This document shows positions 47,334 to 55,855 of a stretch of 64,000 nt of DNA, in pieces. The stretch spans positions 1-64,000 of the forward strand of contig NZ_FOPV01000014.1 of NCBI RefSeq assembly GCF_900113575.1, given 5' to 3'. The position numbers and the translations under genes were made by a program. The number at the start of each line of letters is the position of its first letter. The stretch's first letter is position 1. Under the pieces are notes generated by a model. It was not told where the DNA came from. It did no database searches and saw only the letters and a program-made list of their open reading frames with translations. This stretch comes from Nitrosospira sp. Nsp14 (GTDB lineage: Bacteria > Pseudomonadota > Gammaproteobacteria > Burkholderiales > Nitrosomonadaceae).

Positions 47334-48404
47334 TCAGACCTGCCGGCTGAATGCCACCACGTGATCTGCTTCCAGCCTGATGCCGATTTTCTCGCCGATA
47401 GGGTGATTGTGATGGCTGGGCACGAGCGATAGCGCGGTGCTTCCGCCGGGGAGGCGCAAAGTGTAGAGGATGTCAGCTCCCCGGAAGGCCTTTTGCATGA
47501 CGACGGCTCTAACGGGGCTGGCGTCGTCATGCACGATATCATCCGGACGGATGAGCACGTCCACGCTACCACCGCTGCGGCACAGTTGGCACTCAGGACC
47601 GCAACGATGTGCAACCTCGCCCTGGAGAACGCCCAGTTCTATTTCCACCTGGTTGGGGCCAAGTATCTTGCCCGGGACAAATACGCCTTCGCCGATGAAA
47701 TCCGCCACAAACCGGTTAGCGGGCTTATGGTACAAGTTATATGCGGTGTCCCACTGCTGGATTTGGCCTTGATGCATCACGCCAATCTCATCGGCGATGG
47801 CAAAAGCCTCTTCCTGGTCGTGCGTCACCAAGATAGCGGTAGCGTTTTGATTCTTGAGAATATCACGCACTTCGAGGCTTAAGCGCGCACGCAGGGTAAC
47901 GTCTAGGTTCGAAAAAGGCTCATCCAGCAAAAGCAGATCGGGGCGGGGCGCCAGGGCACGCGCCAAGGCAACCCGCTGCTGCTGTCCGCCCGACAGTTGA
48001 TGAGGATATTTTTCCGCATCATGTGTGAGACCCACCGTTTGGAGCATATCGGTGATGCGTTGGGCCCGCTCAGCCTTTCCCACCCGATGCAGACCAAAGC
48101 CCACATTGCCGCGAACGGTTAAATGAGGAAACAGCGCATAATCCTGGAATACCATGCCGATATGGCGTTGTTCCGGGGGAAGGCAGAAGCTCGGGCTGCT
48201 TATTACCACGCCGTTCAGCCAAATTTCACCGGCGGAAATGGGCTCGAATCCTGCGATGCTACGGAGTACCGTGGTTTTGCCGCATCCGCTTGGACCCAGC
48301 AGGCAGCCGATTGTCCCTTTTCTCAGGGTGAGTGAAAGATCCTCTACTACTGTTTGCTGCCCATAGGCATGCCGGATATTCTTGAGCTCAAGCAGCGTGT
48401 TCAT
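47334..48404 (-). CDS. fbpC: Fe(III) ABC transporter ATPase (FbpC)
   Basis: ATPase of a ferric-iron importer. Walker A GPSGCGKTT is at 37-45, the signature LSGGQQQR at 137-144 and Walker B LLLLDEP near 158-163. A C-terminal TOBE-like regulatory domain follows, with LIRPDDI. A cysteine pair (CGPEC and C in the same loop, about residues 266-274) is unusual. Length 356 is typical of the FbpC/FutC branch. It is the last gene of the fbpA-fbpB-fbpC operon. Confidence 0.92.
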   Translation of the reverse strand: MNTLLELKNIRHAYGQQTVVEDLSLTLRKGTIGCLLGPSGCGKTTVLRSIAGFEPISAGEIWLNGVVISSPSFCLPPEQRHIGMVFQDYALFPHLTVRGNVGFGLHRVGKAERAQRITDMLQTVGLTHDAEKYPHQLSGGQQQRVALARALAPRPDLLLLDEPFSNLDVTLRARLSLEVRDILKNQNATAILVTHDQEEAFAIADEIGVMHQGQIQQWDTAYNLYHKPANRFVADFIGEGVFVPGKILGPNQVEIELGVLQGEVAHRCGPECQLCRSGGSVDVLIRPDDIVHDDASPVRAVVMQKAFRGADILYTLRLPGGSTALSLVPSHHNHPIGEKIGIRLEADHVVAFSRQV

Positions 48405-48418
48405 GGAGCGGCATTCTA

Positions 48419-50119
48419 TTATTTTTCAGCTTGCCGCATAAGAAAGATAATGGGAAGCAGGCCGGCGAGCACCAACGTCACCGCGGGAAGCGCGGCCTGT
48501 TCCCATTCACCCTCTGAAGTCATTTCGAATATCCTCACCGCCAGAGTGTCCCAGCCGAAGGGCCGGGTCATCAGGGTAATGGGCATTTCCTTCATCACGT
48601 CCACGAATACGAGCGATGCGGCGGTAAAAATTCCTCCTTTCAAAATAGGCAGGTGCACACGCCGCAGTGCCGCCCATCCGGTTAAGCCAAATCCCCTGAC
48701 GGCTTCATCGATGCTGGGGGTGATACGGTGCATGGCACTATCTATCGGGTTATAACTGACCGCCAGGAAACGCGTCAGGTAAGCGATCAGCATGGTGAGA
48801 AGGGTGCCTTGCAGAATCAGCCCGCTATGGAAATCAAATAATCGCAGAGCCATTTCGCTCAACTGGTTATCCAGCCAGGCGACCGGAATGAAAATCCCAA
48901 CTGCCAGCACTGCGCCAGGCAAGGCGTAGCCTATGGTGGAAATGCGAACCGCGGCGCCTGTAATCCGATCAGGATGGCGCCGGGCTGCATAAACCATGAG
49001 TAGTGCGACACCACAGGTAAGCGCGGCCGCCACAGCGGAAAGCAGCAATGAGTGCCAGAGAAATTCGAGGTAGCGCTGATCGAAATCACTGGCAAAAACA
49101 CCCGCCGCCCAAATGCTCAACTGACTTACTGGCAAGATGAACGCAAGGAACAGGGTGCCTGATGCGAGGGCGGCGATAGACCATGCGCGCCACCCCGAGA
49201 GCGGAATGCGGTCAATTCTCGCGCTTTGCCTGCTTTCGGCATAACGCATACCGGACCGCATTCGCTGCTCTACTATGATTACGACGAAGACAATCACAAT
49301 CAGTACCGAGGCAAGCTGGGAGGCCGCAGACAACGAAAACATGCCAAACCAGGCTTTGTAAATGGCGGTGGTGAAGGTATCGTAATTGAAGACGGCAACG
49401 GTGCCAAAATCTGCAAGCGTTTCCATCAACGCCAGCATCACGCCGCCTGCGATCCAAGGCCGGGCCATCGGCAGCGATAGTTTGACGAACCCATGGGTGC
49501 GGTCGAAACCCAACGATTGTGCCGCTTCAAGCGTACGTTTCCCCTGAGTGAGGAAGGCGTTTCGCGCCAGCAGATAGACATAGGGATAAAATGCCAGAAT
49601 CATGACAACGATAACGCCCAGTCTGCCGCGCACGTTGGGAAACCAGGCCAAGTCCGATTGCAGCCACGCACGCAGCGCGGTTTGGACCGGACCGACATAA
49701 TCAAACAGACCAAGTGCAACGAATGCGATGACATAAGCTGGGATGGCGAGCGGCAGAAGCAGGGCCCAGGAAAAAAATCCCCTTCCCGGAAAATCACATA
49801 CCGCAGTAAACCATGCCAGGCTCACTCCCAACAACGCGGTGCCGAGAGACACCCCTAAAGCGAGCCAAAAGGTATTCGCAACTAGCTCGGCCAGTGTCGT
49901 TTCGACCAGATGTTGCCATACATCGCCCGCCGGCGCGAAAAGCGAGGAGACGACCGTACCGACGGGTATCAGTACAAGCGTGGCGATGAAAACAGGAATC
50001 AGGCGCCAGCCGACGGAAGTACGCACGGCGCGGATTGACGAGCTGTAGAAAGAGCTGCCGGTATTTACGTTCGAGTCAGTGCCGGCGGATTGCAGCGCCT
50101 CGCCATTCGAAGCCTTCAT
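48419..50119 (-). CDS. fbpB: Fe(III) ABC transporter permease (FbpB)
   Basis: Fused two-domain inner-membrane permease of 566 residues with about 12 hydrophobic helices. Two binding-protein-dependent transport modules, each with an EAA-type loop, are seen: ARNAFLTQGKRTLEAAQSLGF in the first half and DEAVRGFGLTGWAALRRVHLP in the second. This doubled form is typical of FbpB/SfuB. It starts 2 bp after fbpA ends and stops 14 bp before fbpC begins. Confidence 0.93.
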   Translation of the reverse strand: MKASNGEALQSAGTDSNVNTGSSFYSSSIRAVRTSVGWRLIPVFIATLVLIPVGTVVSSLFAPAGDVWQHLVETTLAELVANTFWLALGVSLGTALLGVSLAWFTAVCDFPGRGFFSWALLLPLAIPAYVIAFVALGLFDYVGPVQTALRAWLQSDLAWFPNVRGRLGVIVVMILAFYPYVYLLARNAFLTQGKRTLEAAQSLGFDRTHGFVKLSLPMARPWIAGGVMLALMETLADFGTVAVFNYDTFTTAIYKAWFGMFSLSAASQLASVLIVIVFVVIIVEQRMRSGMRYAESRQSARIDRIPLSGWRAWSIAALASGTLFLAFILPVSQLSIWAAGVFASDFDQRYLEFLWHSLLLSAVAAALTCGVALLMVYAARRHPDRITGAAVRISTIGYALPGAVLAVGIFIPVAWLDNQLSEMALRLFDFHSGLILQGTLLTMLIAYLTRFLAVSYNPIDSAMHRITPSIDEAVRGFGLTGWAALRRVHLPILKGGIFTAASLVFVDVMKEMPITLMTRPFGWDTLAVRIFEMTSEGEWEQAALPAVTLVLAGLLPIIFLMRQAEK

Positions 50120-50121
50120 CC

Positions 50122-51132
50122 TTATCGATAGCCTGCCCGATCCATCAACTTGACTGCTTCGGCCTGCAACTCTCCGGCTTTGTTAACGTTTATGGTGTTC
50201 TGTTTGAACGTACCCCAGGCAGCGACAGCAGGGTCAGGTTTCACTCTGGGATTGACCGGGTATTCCATATTCACATCGGCAAACAGGTTTTGCGCTTTCT
50301 CCGATGACAGGAATTCCAGCAACCGGATCGCAGCTGGCGCATTGTGTGCATACCGGGTAACACCCCCCCCTGAGATGTTTACGTGAACCCCGTTGCTCTC
50401 CTGGTTGGGCCAGAAAATCCCAAGCGGCAGCGCAGGGTTTTTTTCCATCAGACGCCCGTAATAATATGTGTTGGCAATGGTGACATCACATTTTCCCGCC
50501 GCGACGAATTCCATCGCCCTGGTATCATCGGACAATGGATCAGTGGCCAGATTCGCAACCCAACCTTTCACAATTTTCTCGGCTGTGCTCTCGCCATGCT
50601 CGGCAATCATCATTGCTACAAGTGACTGGTTGTATACCTTCTTTGACGTGCGTAGACACAACCGTCCCTTCCACTTGGGGTCTGCGAGTGCTTCGTAGGT
50701 CGAAAGATCGGAGGGCTTTACTTTTTGTGTGTTATAAATGATAGTGCGGGCACGCACCGACAGACCGAACCATTGATTGCCGGGATCGCGAAGATGAGCG
50801 GGAACATTGGACTCCAGCGTTTTGGACTCGACCGGTCTTAATAGACCTTCGCGCGCGGCTTCCCATAAGTTGCCCGCATCGGCGGTAATAAGCACATCGG
50901 CAGGCGTGTTTTTTCCTTCCGCCTTCAGACGCGCGAGCAGCGCGCCTTCTTTGTCGGTAATGAATTTAACCGTTGTACCGGTCTCCTTAGAGAACGCGTC
51001 GAACATCGGCTTGATTAATTGCTCGATGCGGGCTGAATAGACGACGACCTGGTCGGCATGAGATGTGCTGGCGGCAAACAGCGTGACACAAGAGAACATT
51101 ACGGTAAGATAGCGGTTAAGATCTTTCAGAAT
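50122..51132 (-). CDS. fbpA: Fe(III)-binding periplasmic protein (FbpA)
   Basis: Periplasmic ferric-ion receptor of the FbpABC importer. The mature protein starts about ADQVVVYSARIEQLIKP and keeps TYYYGRLM, the paired tyrosines that bind iron in FbpA. A good signal peptide (KDLNRYLTVMFSCVTLFAAS-TSHA) precedes it, but no ATG lies at its head. GAGAGGG stands just before an ATT (51132) and a CTG (51129); the first ATG inside is at 51099. The frame is also open upstream to an ATG at 51462 with a strong ribosome site, so a long N-terminal extension is possible. The start given here is the signal-peptide limit and is uncertain. Confidence 0.85.
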   Translation of the reverse strand: MLKDLNRYLTVMFSCVTLFAASTSHADQVVVYSARIEQLIKPMFDAFSKETGTTVKFITDKEGALLARLKAEGKNTPADVLITADAGNLWEAAREGLLRPVESKTLESNVPAHLRDPGNQWFGLSVRARTIIYNTQKVKPSDLSTYEALADPKWKGRLCLRTSKKVYNQSLVAMMIAEHGESTAEKIVKGWVANLATDPLSDDTRAMEFVAAGKCDVTIANTYYYGRLMEKNPALPLGIFWPNQESNGVHVNISGGGVTRYAHNAPAAIRLLEFLSSEKAQNLFADVNMEYPVNPRVKPDPAVAAWGTFKQNTINVNKAGELQAEAVKLMDRAGYR

Positions 51133-51551
51133 AGTGCCCTCTCGGGAATGATGGCCGAAGCGGGGAGCGGGACGGATGGGATGGGTAGCGGAAGACCGGA
51201 GCAACGGTTCAGCTCGCGGAGCTGCATTGTCAGCGGCTTGGCACTGCAACCGGCCTGTCACGCCCCTGAAGCCCCATCTCATACGGTTTGTTGTAAAATC
51301 AGCTACTCGCGTTGCACTCCTATGCAGCGCCCTGAACGTAGACGCGCAAACTAGGACCTTCGTCGTGCGGCTTGCGTTTACCCTGGTTTTGCCAGCTCGT
51401 TTTCGAACGGAGCACTCCACGGGGATGTTGTTCATCGGTTCCTTGACGCAGGAATTCAACATTTTATTCTCTCCGTATCTAAATAGCATGGCCGGTCGTC
51501 GCCATATTATAAATGATAACAATTATCAGTAAAGCTTCGTATTAATATATC
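51133..51551. other. Leader region of the fbp operon, open frame without a known product
   Basis: On the minus strand an ATG at 51462, preceded by CGGAGAGAATAAA, opens a frame that runs without a stop into FbpA, adding about 110 arginine- and cysteine-rich residues (MLNSCVKEPMNNIPVEC...). No family is recognised. It may be a translated leader, a real extension, or chance. The Fur-box promoter lies at its upstream end. Confidence 0.45.
51506..51528 (-). promoter_or_regulatory. Fur box over the fbp promoter
   Basis: TGATAACAATTATCA at 51514-51528 is a perfect TGATAA-3-TTATCA inverted repeat, and a 7-1-7 Fur box with one mismatch. Adjacent on the minus strand is TATAAT (51511-51506), a perfect -10, so Fur would sit in the spacer of the promoter reading into fbpABC. 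The box is also 24 bp before the divergent small gene at 51552. Iron-dependent repression of the ferric importer is the expected use. Confidence 0.8.
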
Positions 51552-51815
51552 ATGGATAAACCAGAACCGATCCCGTCTTCCGGCAGACTGAAGGAGCTTC
51601 TCGCCATTCCTGAGAGACAGCGTACCGAAGCGCAATGGGACGAAATCAACGAGCTTGAAATTACACTGACGCCTGTAAATCGAGTTGTAACGCCCGACCG
51701 CACGGTCCGGCGGCAAGCCCCAGCTTCCCCCGATCAGCTCAAGCAGCGGGATCATACGCAGGGAAAGCGGTCTTTGAAGAAGTTGCGTAAAAGACCGAAA
51801 CCGGGCGCTGTATGA
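51552..51815 (+). CDS. Small basic hypothetical protein
   Basis: An 87-residue protein of unknown function. The first half is acidic to neutral with a likely helix (LKELLAIPERQRTEAQWDEINELE); the second half is basic and proline-rich, ending GKRSLKKLRKRPKPGAV. There is no ribosome site close to the ATG, so translation may be leaderless or start later. It lies 24 bp from a Fur box and could share iron control with fbpABC. No family recognised. Confidence 0.55.
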   Translation: MDKPEPIPSSGRLKELLAIPERQRTEAQWDEINELEITLTPVNRVVTPDRTVRRQAPASPDQLKQRDHTQGKRSLKKLRKRPKPGAV

Positions 51816-51970
51816 GAAAATTACGCGGTTGAGCGGCGACAAAAGCCAAGGCATTGTGCATCGGATGAAGGACTCCCGCTGGCAAGGGGCTGTGACCGGT
51901 AGACGGCGAATATCAGGGGAATCATCCAATTTGTGTCTTATTAACCAACCGACAGCACAGGGGGAAGAAT

Positions 51971-52291
51971 ATGGAATTAACGACTACGCCAAACATAGAG
52001 GGAAAGCGCGTGACGAAGTACCTCGGCATCGTCGCGGGCGAGGCTATCCTGGGCGCCAATTTGTTCAAGGATCTTTTCGCCGGGATCCGTGACCTTGTGG
52101 GGGGCCGTTCGGCGACTTACGAGAAAGAGTTGCAGCGCGCACGCGATATTGCGCTTGAGGAGCTACGCCAGCGCGCGCAGGACCTGGGTGCAAATGCAGT
52201 CGTTGGGATCGATATCGATTACGAAATAATGGGTAAGGAGAACGGCATGCTGATGGTTTCTGCCAGCGGCACTGCCGTAACCGTTGAGTGA
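51971..52291 (+). CDS. YbjQ-family protein (UPF0145)
   Basis: A 106-residue protein of the YbjQ fold, a small family thought to form pentamers and sometimes called a heavy-metal-binding domain. It shows [28 protein letters not shown], the [11 protein letters not shown] block and [14 protein letters not shown], all family-typical. Function is not established in any organism that I can name. GGGGAAG lies before the ATG. Confidence 0.88.
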   Translation: MELTTTPNIEGKRVTKYLGIVAGEAILGANLFKDLFAGIRDLVGGRSATYEKELQRARDIALEELRQRAQDLGANAVVGIDIDYEIMGKENGMLMVSASGTAVTVE

Positions 52292-52323
52292 GAGGGCTGG
52301 TCGGGAGGAGATTCCGTCCCTTT

Positions 52324-53022
52324 CTACCACGGTATCGCTTTTCCATCAAAAGAGATGAACCTGCCCGAGTCTTCGATAGTGAGACGGCTGATGACCTCGC
52401 GCATTCCCGACACGCTCTGCATGCTTGAAATCAATGCGTGCGGTCCTCCCATATCAGTTTTCACCCATCCGGGATGTAATACCAGGGCGATGACACCCGC
52501 AGGTTTCAAGTCTATTGCCAGCGTCTTGACGACCATATTTACCGCCGCCTTGCTGGACCGGTACATATAGCTTCCACCGCTGCTGTTGTCCGCAATGCTG
52601 CCCATTTTGCTGCTGATCGTCACCACGGTTTTTTTATCGCTACGAACGATATGGGCACGAAATGCCCGAACCATTTTAAAGGTCGCCATTGTATTGACCA
52701 GAAAAGCGCGCATCCAGGCTTCATAATCGCTGTTATTTGAAGGGCCGGCATGAGGATCGGTATAAATACCCGCATTATTGATCAGCAGGTCGATCGATTG
52801 ATCAGCAAGCGATACCGCTAGCTGATCAATCTCCGGATGATCGGCCACGTCCAGTCGATGTACCGAGAGTTGACCGGGATATTGGGCAGCCAGTGTATTG
52901 AGGGCATCAGATTTTTCCGGATTACGGGCGCACGCCAGCACACGCCAGCCATCCGCAGCATACTGTCTGGAGAATTCCAGTCCGATGCCGCGATTCGCTC
53001 CGGTGATCAATGTCGTGTTCAT
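52324..53022 (-). CDS. Short-chain dehydrogenase/reductase (CsgA/carbonyl-reductase-like)
   Basis: Classical SDR of 232 residues with TGANRGIGLEF (cofactor site), INNAGIY and the catalytic YRSSK. An arginine in the first cofactor loop (CARNPEK) suggests NADPH. Substrate unknown. It diverges from a second SDR gene across a 159-bp gap with a perfect 11-bp inverted repeat. Confidence 0.88.
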   Translation of the reverse strand: MNTTLITGANRGIGLEFSRQYAADGWRVLACARNPEKSDALNTLAAQYPGQLSVHRLDVADHPEIDQLAVSLADQSIDLLINNAGIYTDPHAGPSNNSDYEAWMRAFLVNTMATFKMVRAFRAHIVRSDKKTVVTISSKMGSIADNSSGGSYMYRSSKAAVNMVVKTLAIDLKPAGVIALVLHPGWVKTDMGGPHALISSMQSVSGMREVISRLTIEDSGRFISFDGKAIPW

Positions 53023-53041
53023 ACCCTTCTCCTAATGGGAA

Positions 53042-53074
53042 CGACGGTATTGCCCAAGCCTGACAATACCGTCG
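53042..53074. repeat. Perfect inverted repeat between the divergent SDR genes
   Basis: CGACGGTATTG (53042-53052) and CAATACCGTCG (53064-53074) form an 11-bp perfect pair with an 11-bp spacer. It starts 19 bp upstream of the minus-strand SDR gene's start. It lacks a T-run, so an operator shared by both genes is likelier than a terminator. Confidence 0.65.
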
Positions 53075-53181
53075 AGTATAAATGATCAGATCACGTTAAT
53101 GCCAAGTTCTGCTTTTGCCAGCTTGCTCCGCAATTATGAATAAAAAGCGGGACGAAGTGAAACGATAAAAAGGAGCGAGAC

Positions 53182-54006
53182 ATGACTGAGCGAATTGCAC
53201 TCGTAACCGGGGCATCCAGCGGTATTGGGAGGGCGACGGCTGAACTGCTTGCCCGGAACGGCTATTACGTATTCGCCGCAGCACGGCGTATGTATAGGCT
53301 GGAACAGATACGTTCCCATCACATTGAGCCTGTTGAACTGGATGTGACTGACGAGGAAGCCATTCACCGAGTGGTAGGCCATGTCATGTCAACGAAAGGG
53401 CGCATCGATGTACTGGTGAATAACGCCGCATACGCCCAGCTGGGTGCGATTGAATGTGTTTCGATGGAAGCTGCGCATCATCAGTTCGAGGTGAACGTAT
53501 TCGGCTACGCCCGGTTCATGCAATCCGTCGTCCCGCACATGCGGACGCAGAAGTCGGGGTGCATTGTCAACATTACCTCGGCCCTGGGGAAGATGACGAT
53601 ACCGGGATTTGGCTGGTACACCGCTTCCAAACATGCCTTGGAGGCGCTCTCCGAAACCCTTCGTGGTGAGGTAATGGAGTTTGGGATCAACGTCGTGGTT
53701 ATTGCGCCTGGATTGATAAAGACGGAATTCGTTCCCAACCAGTTGCGCTTACTGGATACAATCGCGCATCCAGCGGCCTATGAAAAGCTGGTCGCGGGCG
53801 CGCATCAGATTGTGTCGCACGAACCGAGATGTCCCGGACCGGAGATCATCGCCCAGGCCGTACTCGATGCCATCACAACCTCAAACCCGCCGTTGCGGCA
53901 TGCGTTGCCGCTCGACTCGAAGATGGCCGTGGTGGCCAGGTGGCTGCTGGGCCCGCGTTTATTTGAGTGGGCGGTGCGGCAGCAGATGAAACCGTGGAAA
54001 CCCTGA
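53182..54006 (+). CDS. Short-chain dehydrogenase/reductase
   Basis: Classical SDR of 274 residues: TGASSGIGRAT (cofactor site), VNNAAYAQ, catalytic serine in NITSALGK and YTASK. The longer C-terminus with RWLLGPRLFEWAVRQQM is seen in membrane-associated or lipid/retinol-type SDRs. AAAAGGAG lies 5 bp before the ATG. Substrate unknown. Confidence 0.9.
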   Translation: MTERIALVTGASSGIGRATAELLARNGYYVFAAARRMYRLEQIRSHHIEPVELDVTDEEAIHRVVGHVMSTKGRIDVLVNNAAYAQLGAIECVSMEAAHHQFEVNVFGYARFMQSVVPHMRTQKSGCIVNITSALGKMTIPGFGWYTASKHALEALSETLRGEVMEFGINVVVIAPGLIKTEFVPNQLRLLDTIAHPAAYEKLVAGAHQIVSHEPRCPGPEIIAQAVLDAITTSNPPLRHALPLDSKMAVVARWLLGPRLFEWAVRQQMKPWKP

Positions 54007-54036
54007 GACGTACGTTTCATCAACCCGCAGTTTCGT

Positions 54037-55092
54037 TTACACCTGTTCATTTTTGGAAGAGGAAAAGATATCCCAGGCAGCGATGAATAATGCTGCAATG
54101 ACCGGGCCAATGACGAATCCGTTAAGACCGAAGAGAACCAGGCCGCCGAGAGTGGAGATGAGTACGACGTAATCGGGAATTTTTGTATCCCTGCCGACAA
54201 GTATGGGCCGAAGCACGTTATCCACCATCCCGATCACCAAGACACCAAACAGGATCAGGGTGATGCCCTGCACCAAAGCACCGGTAAGCAGGAAATAGAT
54301 GGCTACCGGCGCCCAGATGAGGCCGGCGCCAATTGCTGGCAACAGAGAAAGCAGGGCCATCACCGATCCCCACAGCAATGCGCCTTGTATGCCCAGGAAC
54401 GAAAACATCGCGCCACCCAGCGCTCCCTGTATCGCGGCCACAGCAATGTTGCCTTTTACAGTCGCGCGTACCACAGTAGTGAATTTGCTGAGCAGATGGC
54501 GCTTGTGCTCCAGGCTGAGCGGAATCGCCTGGTTTATCTTGGAGGTTAAGATTGTGCCATCCCTCAGCAGAAAAAACAGGAGGTAAAGCATGATACCGAA
54601 ACTGATAATAAATTCGAATGTGTTCTGTCCAATATTGAGGGCCTCAGCTGCGATGAGCTGACTTCCCTGTAAGGCACTGTCTGAGAGCGCGTCCCTTATG
54701 CCGGAAATATCCGAGAGACCGAGACGGTCGAGGAGGTTGGCCAGCCATTGCGGCAACGCAGCCATGATTTGCTGGAAATAGGTGCCGAAATTCAGTTGCC
54801 CCGAGCGGATTCTCTCGTACACGGTCAGTCCCTCCTGTAGCAACGAACCCGCAAGGACCGTAAACGGCAGAATGACGATAAGCAGGCAGAACAACAGTGT
54901 CGTGAGCGCGGCGAGGTTGCGGCGCTGGTTCACCATCACCAATAACCGTCGGTGAAGAGGGGCAAATATGATCGCGAGCACAGACGCCCAAAATACCGTG
55001 CCATAGAAGGGCAGCAGTATCCATACAAACGCCACCGAAACGATGATCAACAGCAACAGGAAGGTCTTTTGTTGAAGCTCCGGGGAATTCAT
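54037..55092 (-). CDS. AI-2E-family (PerM/YdiK-type) membrane transporter
   Basis: Inner-membrane protein of 351 residues with about eight hydrophobic segments. The C-terminal block FGLNGFVIGPVIAALFIAAWDIF and VVRATVKGNIAVAAIQGALGG, LLPAIGAGLIWAP and DNVLRPILVG match the AI-2E transporter family. Substrates differ across the family (autoinducer-2 export, Na+/H+ antiport); none can be assigned here. The ATG at 55092 is preferred; 55137 is an upstream alternative. Confidence 0.9.
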   Translation of the reverse strand: MNSPELQQKTFLLLLIIVSVAFVWILLPFYGTVFWASVLAIIFAPLHRRLLVMVNQRRNLAALTTLLFCLLIVILPFTVLAGSLLQEGLTVYERIRSGQLNFGTYFQQIMAALPQWLANLLDRLGLSDISGIRDALSDSALQGSQLIAAEALNIGQNTFEFIISFGIMLYLLFFLLRDGTILTSKINQAIPLSLEHKRHLLSKFTTVVRATVKGNIAVAAIQGALGGAMFSFLGIQGALLWGSVMALLSLLPAIGAGLIWAPVAIYFLLTGALVQGITLILFGVLVIGMVDNVLRPILVGRDTKIPDYVVLISTLGGLVLFGLNGFVIGPVIAALFIAAWDIFSSSKNEQV

Positions 55093-55337
55093 GTGATTCA
55101 GTATTCCAGAGGAAATGCAATAGGGCGACAGCCTCATCCTACCCTAACTCATCCCCAAGTGGGAGAGGCAGGAAGTTCAGGGCCACGGCAACAGATGACA
55201 GAAGCGCGAAGCTGAAACCGTTCAGGTGCGTAGACTGGGAAGGGGACAGGTCGAAAAAAGTGGGATGAACGCGGCGGCGTTAATGATTTCCGGAAACGTA
55301 TTCTATGGTCTCTACTTCAACTGGATGAGGCCAAAAG

Positions 55338-55748
55338 TCAGAGATTCCCCGGCAAAGCATTCAGTCCGGCTTGTGCAACCTGCGCATCCTCATTCGACCT
55401 TACGCCGCTTACGCCCACGGCGCCAATGAACTCACCCTCCACTACAACAGGCAATCCGCCCTCGATCGGCAGTGTTCCAGGCAAGCCGAGATAGCGCAGC
55501 CGACCTTCACCCACGTGTTCATCCCATACTTTCGTAGGCCGGCGAAAGGCGATAGCTGCGCGGGCTTTCTGGATCGCTACTTCAATGCTGCCGAATTGGG
55601 TGTTGTCGCGGCGCAGAAGATGAATGAGGTGACCGCCTTCATCAACAATTGCAATGACAACTGCCCATCCGTTGCGACTGGCCTCCGCTTCCGCGGCAGC
55701 GGCAATATTTTTGGCATCGCTGAGCGTGAGTGAACGAGTGTTATTCAT
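55338..55748 (-). CDS. GlcG/HbpS-like protein (DUF336)
   Basis: A 136-residue single-domain protein of the GlcG/HbpS family. It shows LTLSDAKNIAAAAEAEA, VVIAIVDEGGHLIHLLRRD, and the C-terminal GGLPVVVEGEFIGAVGVSG. Some members bind haem or cob(I)alamin adenosyl groups; the ligand here is unknown. No signal peptide. It lies alone between a 245-bp gap and the terminator of hppA. Confidence 0.9.
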   Translation of the reverse strand: MNNTRSLTLSDAKNIAAAAEAEASRNGWAVVIAIVDEGGHLIHLLRRDNTQFGSIEVAIQKARAAIAFRRPTKVWDEHVGEGRLRYLGLPGTLPIEGGLPVVVEGEFIGAVGVSGVRSNEDAQVAQAGLNALPGNL

Positions 55749-55813
55749 GACTATACGGGGAGCTAGTTACGAAATCGAAACAATGTGCCAGCCCATTCGC
55801 TTCGTTCAAAACG

Positions 55814-55841
55814 AAGCACGCCGGATAGTTCCGGCGTGCTT
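55814..55841 (-). terminator. Intrinsic terminator of hppA
   Basis: AAGCACGCCGGA and its near-perfect complement form a 12-bp stem with a 4-base loop, followed on the minus strand by CGTTTTG. It lies 15 bp after the hppA stop. Confidence 0.8.
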
Positions 55842-55855
55842 TGAACGTTCAGGAT

